The notes under the pieces are model-generated. The model was not told where the DNA came from, did no database searches, and was given only the letters and a program-made list of their open reading frames with translations. A stretch of 64,000 nt of DNA from the NCBI RefSeq assembly GCF_019857225.1, contig NZ_JAFJSY010000007.1, forward strand, positions 16,875-80,874, given 5' to 3'. Numbering within the stretch: position 1 is the stretch's first letter; each line of letters begins with the position of its first letter. Below are positions 17,982 through 25,663 of the stretch, in pieces. The translations under genes were made by a program, and so were the position numbers. Source of the stretch: Streptomyces plumbidurans (GTDB taxonomy: Bacteria > Actinomycetota > Actinomycetes > Streptomycetales > Streptomycetaceae).

Positions 17982-18821
17982 TCAGCCCTTGACGGCGCCG
18001 GCGGCGAAGCCGGAGGTCACATGGCGCTGGAGGAGCAGGAACACGACGAGTGCGGGGAGCGCGAAGAGGGTGGAGGCGGCCATGGTGGCGCCCCAGTCCG
18101 TGCCGAAGACGTTCTGGAAGGAGGACAGCCAGACCGGCAGGGTGCGGCTGTCCTGGTGCTTGATGATCAGGAAGTTGGCGTAGGCGAACTCGTTCCAGGC
18201 GGTGACGTAGCCGAACAGTGAGGTCGCCATCAGGCCGGGGGCGAGCAGCGGGAAGGTGATGTGGCGGAAGGCGCGCATACGGGTGCAGCCGTCGACCTGT
18301 GCCGCCTCCTCCAGCTCCTGCGGGATCGCGGCGATGAATCCGCGCAGCACGACGATGGTGAACGGCAGCGTCATCATGAAGTAGACGAGGGTCAGGGTGG
18401 GCAGCCGGTCGAGCATTCCGGTGTCGCGGGAGATGATGTAGACGGGGATGATCAGTGCTTCCCACGGCGCCATCTGCGCGACGAAGACCATCAGCATGAA
18501 CTGGCGCCTGCCGCGCCAGCGCATGCGGGCGACCGCGAAGGACGCGCCGAGTGCCACGATCAGGGCGAGCAGGACGGCGCTCAGGGTCACGAGGATGCTG
18601 TTGCGCCAGAACAGTGCGAATCCGTCGGCGTCGACGGCGGTACGGAAGTGGTCCAACGTCCAGGTGTGCGGCAGGAGTTGGGGGCTCGCGGACTGGATGT
18701 CCCGGTTGGGCTTGAACGCGGTGGTGATCATCCAGTAGACGGGGAAGAGGCACAGGACGATCGTCACGACGGCGGCCGCGTGCAGGGGGACGCGTCGGAG
18801 GCGGAGTCGTGCGGTGCTCAC
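17982..18821 (-). CDS. Carbohydrate ABC transporter permease, MalG type
   Basis: This 279-residue integral membrane protein has six predicted membrane segments. The N-terminal segment is VVTIVLCLFPVYWMITTAFK and the EAA loop reads IPQELEEAAQVDGCTRMRAFRHITFPLLAPG, the site that docks with the ATPase. It pairs with the upstream MalF-type permease to form the channel; the start GTG overlaps the end of that gene (GTGA), so translation is coupled. No ATP-binding subunit is encoded here; Streptomyces importers of this kind usually share MsiK. Because its partner is frameshifted, the complete channel may not be made unless the frameshift is a sequencing error. Confidence 0.9.
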   Translation of the reverse strand: MSTARLRLRRVPLHAAAVVTIVLCLFPVYWMITTAFKPNRDIQSASPQLLPHTWTLDHFRTAVDADGFALFWRNSILVTLSAVLLALIVALGASFAVARMRWRGRRQFMLMVFVAQMAPWEALIIPVYIISRDTGMLDRLPTLTLVYFMMTLPFTIVVLRGFIAAIPQELEEAAQVDGCTRMRAFRHITFPLLAPGLMATSLFGYVTAWNEFAYANFLIIKHQDSRTLPVWLSSFQNVFGTDWGATMAASTLFALPALVVFLLLQRHVTSGFAAGAVKG

Positions 18822-19809
18822 AGGGCCTCGCCCTCCTGTCGGAACATCTGGCGGAAGTAGAGGACGAGCACGCCGGCCATCAACAGCACGCTGACCATCG
18901 AGGCCGCGGAGCCGAGGTCGTAGCGCTGGCTGGACAGGGCGGTCTGGACGGCGTAGACGGGCAGGATGGTGGTGGCGTCTCCAGGACCGCCGTTGGTCAT
19001 CACCCAGATCTGCACGAACGCCTTAAGGTCCAGATGACCTCCAGCGAGAACACCAGCATGAAGATCGGGCGGATCATGGGGAAGGTGACGGCGCGGAAGA
19101 TGCGGCCGGCCGAGGCGCCGTCGATGCGGGCCGACTCGTACAGCTCGGACGGCACGGTCGTCAGGGCCGAGTACAGGGTGATGGCCGCGAAGGGAACCGA
19201 CTGCCAGACGATCAGCAGCACCAGGATCGTGAAGGCGGCCGGACCGTGGGCGAACCACGGATAGCGTTCGAAGGAGCTGAACCCCAGTCGTGTCAGGGCC
19301 CAGTTGACGATGCCGAACTCGGAGTGGAACAGCCACTGGAAGACGGTGGTGGCGGCGATGACCGGCATCGCCCAGGCCAGGACGAGCGCGCTGAGCAGCG
19401 CCAGCCGCCACCGGCTGCCGAGCCGTTCGACGAGCAGGGCGACCAGGGTGGCGATCAGCATGATGAGGACGACGTTGACGGCCATGAACAGGAAGGTGCG
19501 GCGCACGACCTGCCAGAAGCGCTCGTCGGTCAGCAGCGTCCGGTAGTTGCGCAGACCCACGAACTTGGCGTGGCCGAGGATGAGTTGACGCAGCTGGAAG
19601 TCCTGCAGCGAGATCAGGATCGCGCGGGCGAGCGGGTACACCAGCAGGTACAGCATGCCCAGGACCGTGGGAGCGGCCAGCAGGTAGGGCCATGCTCCCG
19701 CGCCCCGGCGCTGTCGTACGCCGCTCGGCTGCGGCCGCACGGGGCGCTGTGTGGGCCGGCGGAGCCGGACCCGGGCCGGCGCCGCGCTGTGTTCCCGGGT
19801 GACGGACAC
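18818..19809 (-). pseudogene. Carbohydrate ABC transporter permease, MalF type, with a one-base frameshift
   Basis: The gene should encode about 330 residues. From the GTG at 19809 the frame reads a normal MalF-type permease (WPYLLAAPTVLGMLYLLVYPL, EAA loop VPSELYESARIDGASAGRIFRAVTFP) down to FSLEVIW near 19031. The continuation, LKAFVQIWVMTNGGPGDATT, is in another frame. Insertion of one base into the CC at 19030-19031 (giving CCC on the plus strand, TGGGACCTT on the coding strand) restores EVIWDLKAFVQIW, the family consensus. The gene is thus either newly inactivated or carries a sequencing error; all other features are intact, and base use is normal on both sides. Confidence 0.85.
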
Positions 19810-19877
19810 GGTGTCCTCTCCTCTCGGTGCGGGCAGGGATGCCGGCGCCACGGGGGTGTGGCGCCGGCCGTCACGGC

Positions 19878-21146
19878 TCAGGAGCCGCCCTTCATGGCGG
19901 CGGTGATCGCGGCGGAGCTCCTGGCCGCCTCCGCCGTCTCGTCGGCGCCCGTGAGCACCGCGGTCATGTAGTCCTTGATGGGGTTCTTGGCCTCGACGGC
20001 GGCCCAGCCGGGGGTGTTGGGCGTCGCCCGTCCGACGGCGGCACCCACCGCCATGGCGGAGGCGCCCGGGTCCGAGGCGACGGCGTCGGCCAGGGTCGTC
20101 CTGTTCGGTACGTAGCTCATGGCGACGGCCAGCTTGCGCTGCCAGGCGTCGCCGGTGAGGTCCTTGACGAACGTGAAGGCGGCGTCCTGCTTGCCGGACG
20201 CGGCCGGGATGACGAGGTCGGAGCCGCCAATGAACACCGAACCGGGGCGCGCGGCGGTCTTGCCGGGGATCGGGAAGAAGCCGATCTTTCCCTTGAGTTC
20301 GGGATTGTTCTGGGTGACCACGTTGGCTCCGCCGGGCGTCGAGATGATCTGCGCCACCTGCCCCTTGGCCATGACCTCGCCCTGGGGCGGCTCGGCCTCG
20401 TCGGAATCCTTGGGGCCCTTGCCGAGGGCTTGGAGCTTCTTGTAGAAGTCCATGCCGCGCAGCGCCTGCGGCGTGTCGAGGGTGCCCTTCCAGGTGCCGC
20501 CTGACTGAGTGGCGAGGTCGCCGCCCTCGTCCCAGATGAATCCGGCGAGGGCGTACCACATCTGGCCCGGCAGGTAGATGCCCTGCGTGCCGGAGGAGTT
20601 GAGCTTCTTGGTGGCCGCGAGCCACTGGTCGCGGCTCTTGATGGCGGCGGGGTCGATGCCTGCCTTCTTGAAGAGGTCCTTGCGGTAGATCACGACGCGG
20701 TTGGCCGCGTAGTAGGGAATGCCGTACTGCTTGCCCTTGTACGCTCCCGGTTCGGCCAGGCCCTTGAGCCAGTGGCTTCCGCCGAGTTCGTCGACCTTGT
20801 CGCTGAGGTCGAGCAGGCCGCCGCTCTGGGCGAACTGGGCAACCTGGGTGTTGCCTGTCTCGATGACGTCGGGGGCGTCGTTGCTGGCGAGGGCGGCGGT
20901 CACCTTCTCCCCGATGCCGTCCCACTCCTGGATCTGCACCTTCGCCTTGATGTGCGGGTGGGCCGCCTCGAATCCCTTGACGAACTCCTTCTGGAACTGC
21001 GCGGAGATGCTGTCGCGCATGAGCCATACGTCGATCGTCGTCGTGCCGTCGGCGGAGTCGCCGGACGATCCGGAGCCGCCGCTGCAGGCACTGAGGCCTC
21101 CAGCGATCACCAGCGCGGACACACCTGCAAGCATGCGGAGCTTCAC
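19878..21146 (-). CDS. Sugar ABC transporter substrate-binding lipoprotein
   Basis: This 422-residue exported lipoprotein has a lipobox near residues 18-21 (GGLSACSGG). The mature part is a family 1 type extracellular solute-binding protein: TIDVWLMRDSISAQFQKEF at the N-terminus, NDAPDVIETGNTQ near residue 90, and GIPYYAANRVVIYRKDLFKKAG in the hinge region. It heads a transcript containing two permeases, a GH20 hexosaminidase and a CBM3-GH16 enzyme, and is divergent from a GntR regulator. The order and content mirror dasA-dasB-dasC-dasD of S. coelicolor, so the ligand is probably an N-acetylglucosamine oligosaccharide. This is inferred from context. Confidence 0.9.
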   Translation of the reverse strand: MKLRMLAGVSALVIAGGLSACSGGSGSSGDSADGTTTIDVWLMRDSISAQFQKEFVKGFEAAHPHIKAKVQIQEWDGIGEKVTAALASNDAPDVIETGNTQVAQFAQSGGLLDLSDKVDELGGSHWLKGLAEPGAYKGKQYGIPYYAANRVVIYRKDLFKKAGIDPAAIKSRDQWLAATKKLNSSGTQGIYLPGQMWYALAGFIWDEGGDLATQSGGTWKGTLDTPQALRGMDFYKKLQALGKGPKDSDEAEPPQGEVMAKGQVAQIISTPGGANVVTQNNPELKGKIGFFPIPGKTAARPGSVFIGGSDLVIPAASGKQDAAFTFVKDLTGDAWQRKLAVAMSYVPNRTTLADAVASDPGASAMAVGAAVGRATPNTPGWAAVEAKNPIKDYMTAVLTGADETAEAARSSAAITAAMKGGS

Positions 21147-21425
21147 AGTTCACCTCTGAAGGGAAAGCACCAAACGAACTGACCAGTTGAGCAACTGGAC
21201 AGGTGACCTGTCGGTGGTGGATGAAGGTGGCATAGACCAATAGAGGCGTCAACCCCTCGCGCTCACACTGACTTTGAGCGGGATGCAGCCCTGTGACGCG
21301 GCTGTCGGCGTCAGGGGACGTCTACACTGCACTTGACCAGTGGCAGCCAGTGGTAAAGGGTCGGGGAGACCAGTCAGCGAGACTGGTCAGGTAAAGTTCA
21401 CGCACGGCGGGCAGGAGCGGGCGAC
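21147..21425. promoter_or_regulatory. Operator-rich divergent promoter region of the das-like locus
   Basis: This 279-base region between the binding protein and the GntR gene holds several copies of GACCAGT or ACTGGTC. One inverted pair is GACCAGTTGAGCAACTGGAC at 21181-21200; a second is GACCAGT-7 bases-ACTGGTC at 21368-21388. A direct pair of CCAGTGG occurs at 21337-21353. A separate perfect palindrome, GACAGGTGACCTGTC, lies at 21198-21212. These are the obvious sites for the adjacent GntR/UTRA protein; the half-site resembles the TGGTCTAGACCA core of DasR elements. Confidence 0.75.
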
Positions 21426-22247
21426 ATGACGGCTGGCGACTCGGGAGCGGTCCTCAAGCGCGAGCGGGTGCGGGACCACATCCTGCAGCTGATCGAGTCA
21501 CTGCGCCCCGGAGACGCCATCCCCTCCGAGCGGACCCTGTGCGCCGATCTGAGCGTGTCCCGGCCGACCCTGCGGGCGGCGGTCGACGAACTCGTGGCGG
21601 CGGGACTCCTCGTACGAGAGCACGGCCGCGGCATGTTCGTGGCACCCGAGAAGATCACCCAGGAACTCGTCTCCGACTCCCACGGCATGACCCTCCCGCA
21701 GGCGTCCGGCACCTGGTCCAGCCGCCTGCTGGAGTTCACCACCATCGCGGCCGGCGCCCGCGTGGGCCGCAAGCTCAGCCTCTCCCCCGCCGCCGACATC
21801 GTCTACGCGGCCCGGCTGCGCCTCGTCGACGGCGCCCCGATGGCCATCGAACACCTCCACATCCGCGCGGACTTGGTGCCCGCGCTCACCGCTCAGGAGC
21901 TGGAAAGCGGCGATCTGTACGAGCATCTGCGCGAGCGGCACCGGGTCCAGGTGCGCGACGCCGTGCAGACCATCGAGCCCACCGTGGTCAGCCAGGCCGA
22001 GGGCCGGCTCCTGGAGGTCCCCCACCTCTCCCCCGCCCTGCTCTTCGAGCGCCTCACCAACGACACCGAGGGTCGGCCCGTGGAGTACGTCCACTCCGTG
22101 TACCGCGGCGACCGCTACCGCATCGTCTCCCGCCTCACCCTGGACGCCTCGCACACCCAGGGGACACCGCCCGAGACCGGCTTCATCCCGGGCATGCCGC
22201 CCGGCACGGTCGCCCAGTGGGAGGCGGCGCCCACCACCCCGCGCTGA
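21426..22247 (+). CDS. GntR-family (HutC/UTRA) transcriptional regulator
   Basis: This 273-residue regulator has an N-terminal winged helix (RERVRDHILQLIESLRPGDAIPSERTLCADLSVSRPTLRAAVDELVAAGLLVREHGRGMFVAP, residues 12-75) and a C-terminal UTRA ligand domain (GARVGRKLSLSPAADIVYAARLRLVDGAPMAIEHLHI, VEYVHSVYRGDRYRIVSRL). It has the same architecture as DasR but is clearly a different protein. It is divergent from the sugar-uptake operon whose upstream region carries repeated ACTGGTC half-sites, so it most likely represses that operon and itself. The natural ligand is probably an amino-sugar phosphate; this is by analogy only. Confidence 0.9.
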   Translation: MTAGDSGAVLKRERVRDHILQLIESLRPGDAIPSERTLCADLSVSRPTLRAAVDELVAAGLLVREHGRGMFVAPEKITQELVSDSHGMTLPQASGTWSSRLLEFTTIAAGARVGRKLSLSPAADIVYAARLRLVDGAPMAIEHLHIRADLVPALTAQELESGDLYEHLRERHRVQVRDAVQTIEPTVVSQAEGRLLEVPHLSPALLFERLTNDTEGRPVEYVHSVYRGDRYRIVSRLTLDASHTQGTPPETGFIPGMPPGTVAQWEAAPTTPR

Positions 22248-22260
22248 GGGCCCGCGAGGA

Positions 22261-22297
22261 AGCCCGGCGGACCGGTGAGTTTCGGCGCCGCCGGGTT
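22261..22297 (+). terminator. Hairpin after the GntR gene
   Basis: AGCCCGGCGG (22261-22270) pairs with CCGCCGGGTT (22288-22297), with one G-U pair, around a 17-base loop. It begins 14 bases after the GntR stop codon. Confidence 0.6.
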
Positions 22298-22402
22298 CGG
22301 CTGAGCCGCCGCGGGTAGCAGTCGCTCAGGAACCATTGCACAGGGCAACATCCGAGAAGGGTGCCGCCGGGACTCTCGAGGGGGTGTCGGCCCGTGGCGA
22401 CA

Positions 22403-22975
22403 ATGAGCCGCGCGACCGTGCGGATGTGGAGGTGGCGGAGCAATCCGCTGCGACGGCGTATCGACGTCGTGGAAGCGTGGATCATCCTCGCGGCCTGGGT
22501 GTGCGCCATAGCGGGCGGCCTGGCGGCGGCGTGGGTGACGGGCAGTGCAGCCGACGAGGGCTACGACCGGATGCGGGCCGAGCACCGGCCGGTCTCCGCG
22601 GTGGTGGTGAAACCGGCGAAGTCCGAGGCCACGACGAGTCCCACGAGCGATCGCCGGGTACAGGCGACGGTCCGCTGGACAGGCGCGGACGGACACCCGC
22701 ACACGGGCCGTACCCGGGTGAAGGCGGGGGCCGCCCCGGGTGACCGGGTCAGGGTGTGGACGAACGACCGGAACCAGCTGACGGCCGAGCCCCTGTCCCC
22801 CACGAATGCGATGTTCCAGTCCGCCATGGTCGGCCTCACGGCAGCGGGCGGTGCGGGCGTGGTGGTGCTCATCGGCGTCCAGTGCGTACAGGCGGGACTG
22901 GGCCGGCGCCGTATGCGTCTGTGGGACGAGGCCTGGGAGCAGGCGGACCGGCGCTGGGGCGGGTCCGTCGTGTGA
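22403..22975 (+). CDS. Membrane protein of the Rv1733c family
   Basis: This 190-residue protein is typical of a Streptomyces family related to M. tuberculosis Rv1733c. It has a basic start (MSRATVRMWRWRSNPLRRR), one membrane helix (AWIILAAWVCAIAGGLAAAWV), an extracytoplasmic region of about 80 residues (RVQATVRWTGADGHPHTGRTRVKAGAAPGDRVRVW) and a second membrane helix (SAMVGLTAAGGAGVVVLIGVQ). The GTG at 22394 or the ATG at 22403 could be the start; an ATG at 22361 is less likely. Function is unknown. It stands alone between the GntR gene and the channel gene. Confidence 0.75.
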   Translation: MSRATVRMWRWRSNPLRRRIDVVEAWIILAAWVCAIAGGLAAAWVTGSAADEGYDRMRAEHRPVSAVVVKPAKSEATTSPTSDRRVQATVRWTGADGHPHTGRTRVKAGAAPGDRVRVWTNDRNQLTAEPLSPTNAMFQSAMVGLTAAGGAGVVVLIGVQCVQAGLGRRRMRLWDEAWEQADRRWGGSVV

Positions 22976-23327
22976 ACCTTCCGCGGGATCGCGGGACCGG
23001 GTTCGCGTGAACGGAACGCCGCACACACCTGTGCCGCACGGCCGACCCGGGAGTAGCCTATTGCATATTGCAACAGTCAACGTCGATGTTGCGGCCGTAC
23101 CGTCGGCCGCCCTGGAAACGGTACGTGGCGTCGCCTGGCGTCGGCTCGCCGATCTGCTGCCGGCTCTCCCCGAGCGCACTCACCTCCGGCGGCGTACGAC
23201 CCTGCCGAGGTCGATCGGCCGTGGTACCGGTGAGCAGCCCGTTGAACTTGCCGCAGCCGTCCAGTGGGGTTATGACAAGACAAACCGCGCTTCGGCGTGG
23301 CGCACAACCGCACATCGGGAGGATCAC
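22976..23327. promoter_or_regulatory. 352-base gap upstream of the GlpF-type channel gene, with one inverted repeat
   Basis: I see no convincing gene here. The notable element is TTGCATATTGCAA at 23061-23073 (arms TTGCA/TGCAA, 3-base centre), an AT-rich island in GC-rich DNA and a good candidate for a regulator site. An open frame runs on toward the channel gene but lacks a start with ribosome-binding site and resembles no family I know. Confidence 0.45.
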
Positions 23328-24275
23328 ATGGCCGTAGAGATCCAGCCCCTGCTCAAGCCGTCCCGGCTCAGGCGCCGGGGTGGCTTGTGGGGTGAGTGCC
23401 TGGCGGAGTTTCTGGGCACCTTCGTCCTGATCGCCTTTGGTTGCGGTGTGGTGGCGATGGCGGTCGCCGCCCTCCCAGGGTCGGGCCGCACATCCGGGCC
23501 CACGACATTCTTCCTCGGCGCAGGTGACTGGCTGCTGATCACCTGGGGCTGGGCGATGGCGGTCGTCTTCGGCGTGTACGTGGCCGGCGGGGTCAGCGGC
23601 GCGCACATCAACCCGGCGGTGACGCTGGCGTTCGCCGTGCGCCGCAAGTTCCCCTGGCCCAAGGTCCTCCCCTACTGGATCTCCCAACTGGTCGGGGCAT
23701 TCGCAGGGGCCGCCCTCGTCTACGCCGTCTACCACGACGCGATCAACACCTTCGACGACGCCATGAAGGGCCCCAAGACCAACGGGCACACCCTCGCCTC
23801 GTTCTCCATCTTCGGCACCTTCCCGGCGCCGTACTTCCACGGCGGGATCTGGGGTCCGCTGATCGACCAGATCGTCGGCACCGCCTTCCTGGTGATGCTG
23901 GTGGTCGCTCTGATCGACCTGCGCAACACCGCGGTGAAGGCGAACCTCGGCCCGCTGCTGATCGGCTTCGCCGTGGCCGCCATCGGCATGTCCTTCGGCG
24001 CCAACGCCGGATACGCCATCAACCCCGCCCGCGACCTCGGCCCACGGCTGTTCACCTGGGCGGCGGGCTGGCAGGACCTGGCGATGCCAGGCACCCTGTC
24101 GGGTGCCTTCAGCAATTATTTCTGGATCCCCATCGTCGGACCACTGATCGGCGGAGTGATCGGCGTCCTCATCTACGACCTGTTCATCGGGGACGTGCTG
24201 CACATCCGCGCCCAGGAGGAGATCCCACCGGAACCCGGCCGGACCAGGCCGGCGACCACGGCGGACGAGGAGTAG
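23328..24275 (+). CDS. GlpF-type aquaglyceroporin (MIP family channel)
   Basis: This 315-residue membrane channel has the two pore loops of the MIP family: SGAHINPAV in the first half and GYAINPARDLGPRLF in the second. An Asp following the second NPAR marks glycerol facilitators rather than water-only aquaporins, so it probably conducts glycerol or similar small polyols. Six membrane helices are evident. The loop between helices 3 and 4 is long (HDAINTFDDAMKGPKTNGHTLASF), and the C-terminus is acidic. The ATG at 23328 is preceded by GGGAGGAT. No glycerol kinase or dehydrogenase gene is adjacent, so its physiological partner is unclear. Confidence 0.9.
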   Translation: MAVEIQPLLKPSRLRRRGGLWGECLAEFLGTFVLIAFGCGVVAMAVAALPGSGRTSGPTTFFLGAGDWLLITWGWAMAVVFGVYVAGGVSGAHINPAVTLAFAVRRKFPWPKVLPYWISQLVGAFAGAALVYAVYHDAINTFDDAMKGPKTNGHTLASFSIFGTFPAPYFHGGIWGPLIDQIVGTAFLVMLVVALIDLRNTAVKANLGPLLIGFAVAAIGMSFGANAGYAINPARDLGPRLFTWAAGWQDLAMPGTLSGAFSNYFWIPIVGPLIGGVIGVLIYDLFIGDVLHIRAQEEIPPEPGRTRPATTADEE

Positions 24276-24325
24276 CCACTCCTTCGCATACGGCGGCGAT
24301 ACGTTGCGTTGCCTAGGCTCCAGGC

Positions 24326-24457
24326 ATGCGCGTGCTGATCGAGGAGCCCTGCCGGAGCGAAGAGGACTCCTGCCGGAGTGAAGCCGTACGTCATGGTCCG
24401 CGGCTGCGGGAACCCGACCGCAGCCGCGCACACCACGCACCCCGGCGGCACTCATGA
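24326..24457 (+). pseudogene. Probable collapsed response-regulator gene (43-codon remnant)
   Basis: An open frame of 43 codons starts MRVLIEE, which is how OmpR-type response regulators begin (MRVLIVEDE), and its stop TGA overlaps the ATG of the histidine kinase gene, as regulator-kinase pairs often do. The end (GPRLREPDRSRAHHAP) could match the tail that follows the GYRL motif of a winged-helix domain. The middle is replaced by two copies of a TGCCGGAGYGAAG word. The parsimonious reading is that an internal deletion removed about 200 codons. This is inference; homology is too short to prove by eye. Confidence 0.5.
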
Positions 24458-25644
24458 ACAGGCGCCGGGAGCTCAGCGCCCGCTGGAAGCTCACCCTCAG
24501 CTATGCCGGTTTCCTCTTCCTCGCCGGCGCTCTCCTGCTGGCCCTGGTGTGGGTGTTCGTGCTGCGCTGGCTGCCGGAAGCCGATCCGCGGGCCATCCAG
24601 AAGGCGTTCGGCGCAGTGATCATCGTCGGGCCCAGCCGCTCCGACATGCTGCGCGGCTTCGCGCCCGCCGCGGCCATAGCGCTGGCCTTCCTGCTGGTGT
24701 TCGGGCTCGTCGGAGGATGGGTCCTGGCCGGCCGGATGCTCGCGCCGCTCACGCGGATCGCTCATGCGGCACGGAAGGCGGCGAAAGGATCGCTGTCCCA
24801 CCGGATCGCCATGACCGGTCCACGGGACGAATTCCGTGAACTGGCCGACGTGTTCGACACCATGCTCGAACAACTGGAATCCCACGTCGGCGAACAGCAG
24901 AGGTTCGCCGCGAACGCCTCCCACGAACTGCGCACCCCGCTGGCGATCTCCCGGACCCTCCTGGACACCGCCCGCAACGACCCCACGCGGGACCCGGACG
25001 AGCTCATCGAACGCCTTCGTACCGTCAACTCGCGGGCGATCGACCTCACCGAGGCCCTTCTGCTGCTCAGCCGCGCGGGGCGCAGGAGCTTCACGCGCGA
25101 GCCCGTGGATCTCTCGCTCCTGGCCGAAGAGGCCGTCGAGACGCTGCTTCCGCTCGCCGAAAAACGCCGGGTCACGCTCGACGTCACCGGAGAGCCGGGG
25201 CAGACCGCCGGTTCCCCGGCGCTCATCCTGCGCATGGTGACGAACCTCGTCCAGAACGCGATCGTCCACAACCTCCCCGCCGGGGGCACCGTCACGGTCC
25301 ATACCGAACAGCGGCCCCACGTCTGCGTGTTGCGCGTCGAGAACACGGGCCCCGCGCTCCCACCTGAACTGGTACCGGCCCTCACCGAACCCTTCCAACG
25401 CGGGACGGAACGCATACGCGCCGACGAGCACGCGGGCGTCGGTCTCGGCCTGGCCATCGTGCACAGCATCGTCCAGGCCCACGACGGCACCCTCGACCTC
25501 ACCCCCCGCCCCACCGGCGGCCTCCGCGCCACCGTCCGACTCCCAGGCCCAAGCCGGACGTCGCCCCCGAACAGCATCCACGAGATCGCCGGCCGATCGT
25601 CCGAAGCAGGCCGAGGTGACGCGCGGCCCCGGTTGGTCAACTGA
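24454..25644 (+). CDS. Two-component sensor histidine kinase
   Basis: This 396-residue membrane kinase has two membrane helices (LSYAGFLFLAGALLLALVWVFVL and FAPAAAIALAFLLVFGLVGGWVLAG) around a short external loop of about 35 residues, then a HAMP segment (RMLAPLTRIAHAARKAAKGSLSHRI). The phosphoacceptor is His157 in NASHELRTPL. The ATPase part shows the N box (LVQNAIVHN) and the G boxes (EHAGVGLGLAIVHSIVQAHDG). It would normally phosphorylate a regulator encoded just upstream, but only a 43-codon remnant overlaps its start, so it may be an orphan. Signal unknown. Confidence 0.92.
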   Translation: MNRRRELSARWKLTLSYAGFLFLAGALLLALVWVFVLRWLPEADPRAIQKAFGAVIIVGPSRSDMLRGFAPAAAIALAFLLVFGLVGGWVLAGRMLAPLTRIAHAARKAAKGSLSHRIAMTGPRDEFRELADVFDTMLEQLESHVGEQQRFAANASHELRTPLAISRTLLDTARNDPTRDPDELIERLRTVNSRAIDLTEALLLLSRAGRRSFTREPVDLSLLAEEAVETLLPLAEKRRVTLDVTGEPGQTAGSPALILRMVTNLVQNAIVHNLPAGGTVTVHTEQRPHVCVLRVENTGPALPPELVPALTEPFQRGTERIRADEHAGVGLGLAIVHSIVQAHDGTLDLTPRPTGGLRATVRLPGPSRTSPPNSIHEIAGRSSEAGRGDARPRLVN

Positions 25645-25663
25645 CACCGCCTATCGTCTGGGT

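Noticed and set aside
17922..18753. Upstream extension of the GH20 frame to 18753
   Set aside because: The added residues are antisense or frame-shifted permease sequence; a GTG with a good ribosome-binding site at 17922 gives a normal GH20 length.
22806..23327. Upstream extension of the channel gene
   Set aside because: The extension overlaps the previous gene and lacks a start signal; GGGAGGAT before 23328 fixes the start of a typical MIP protein.
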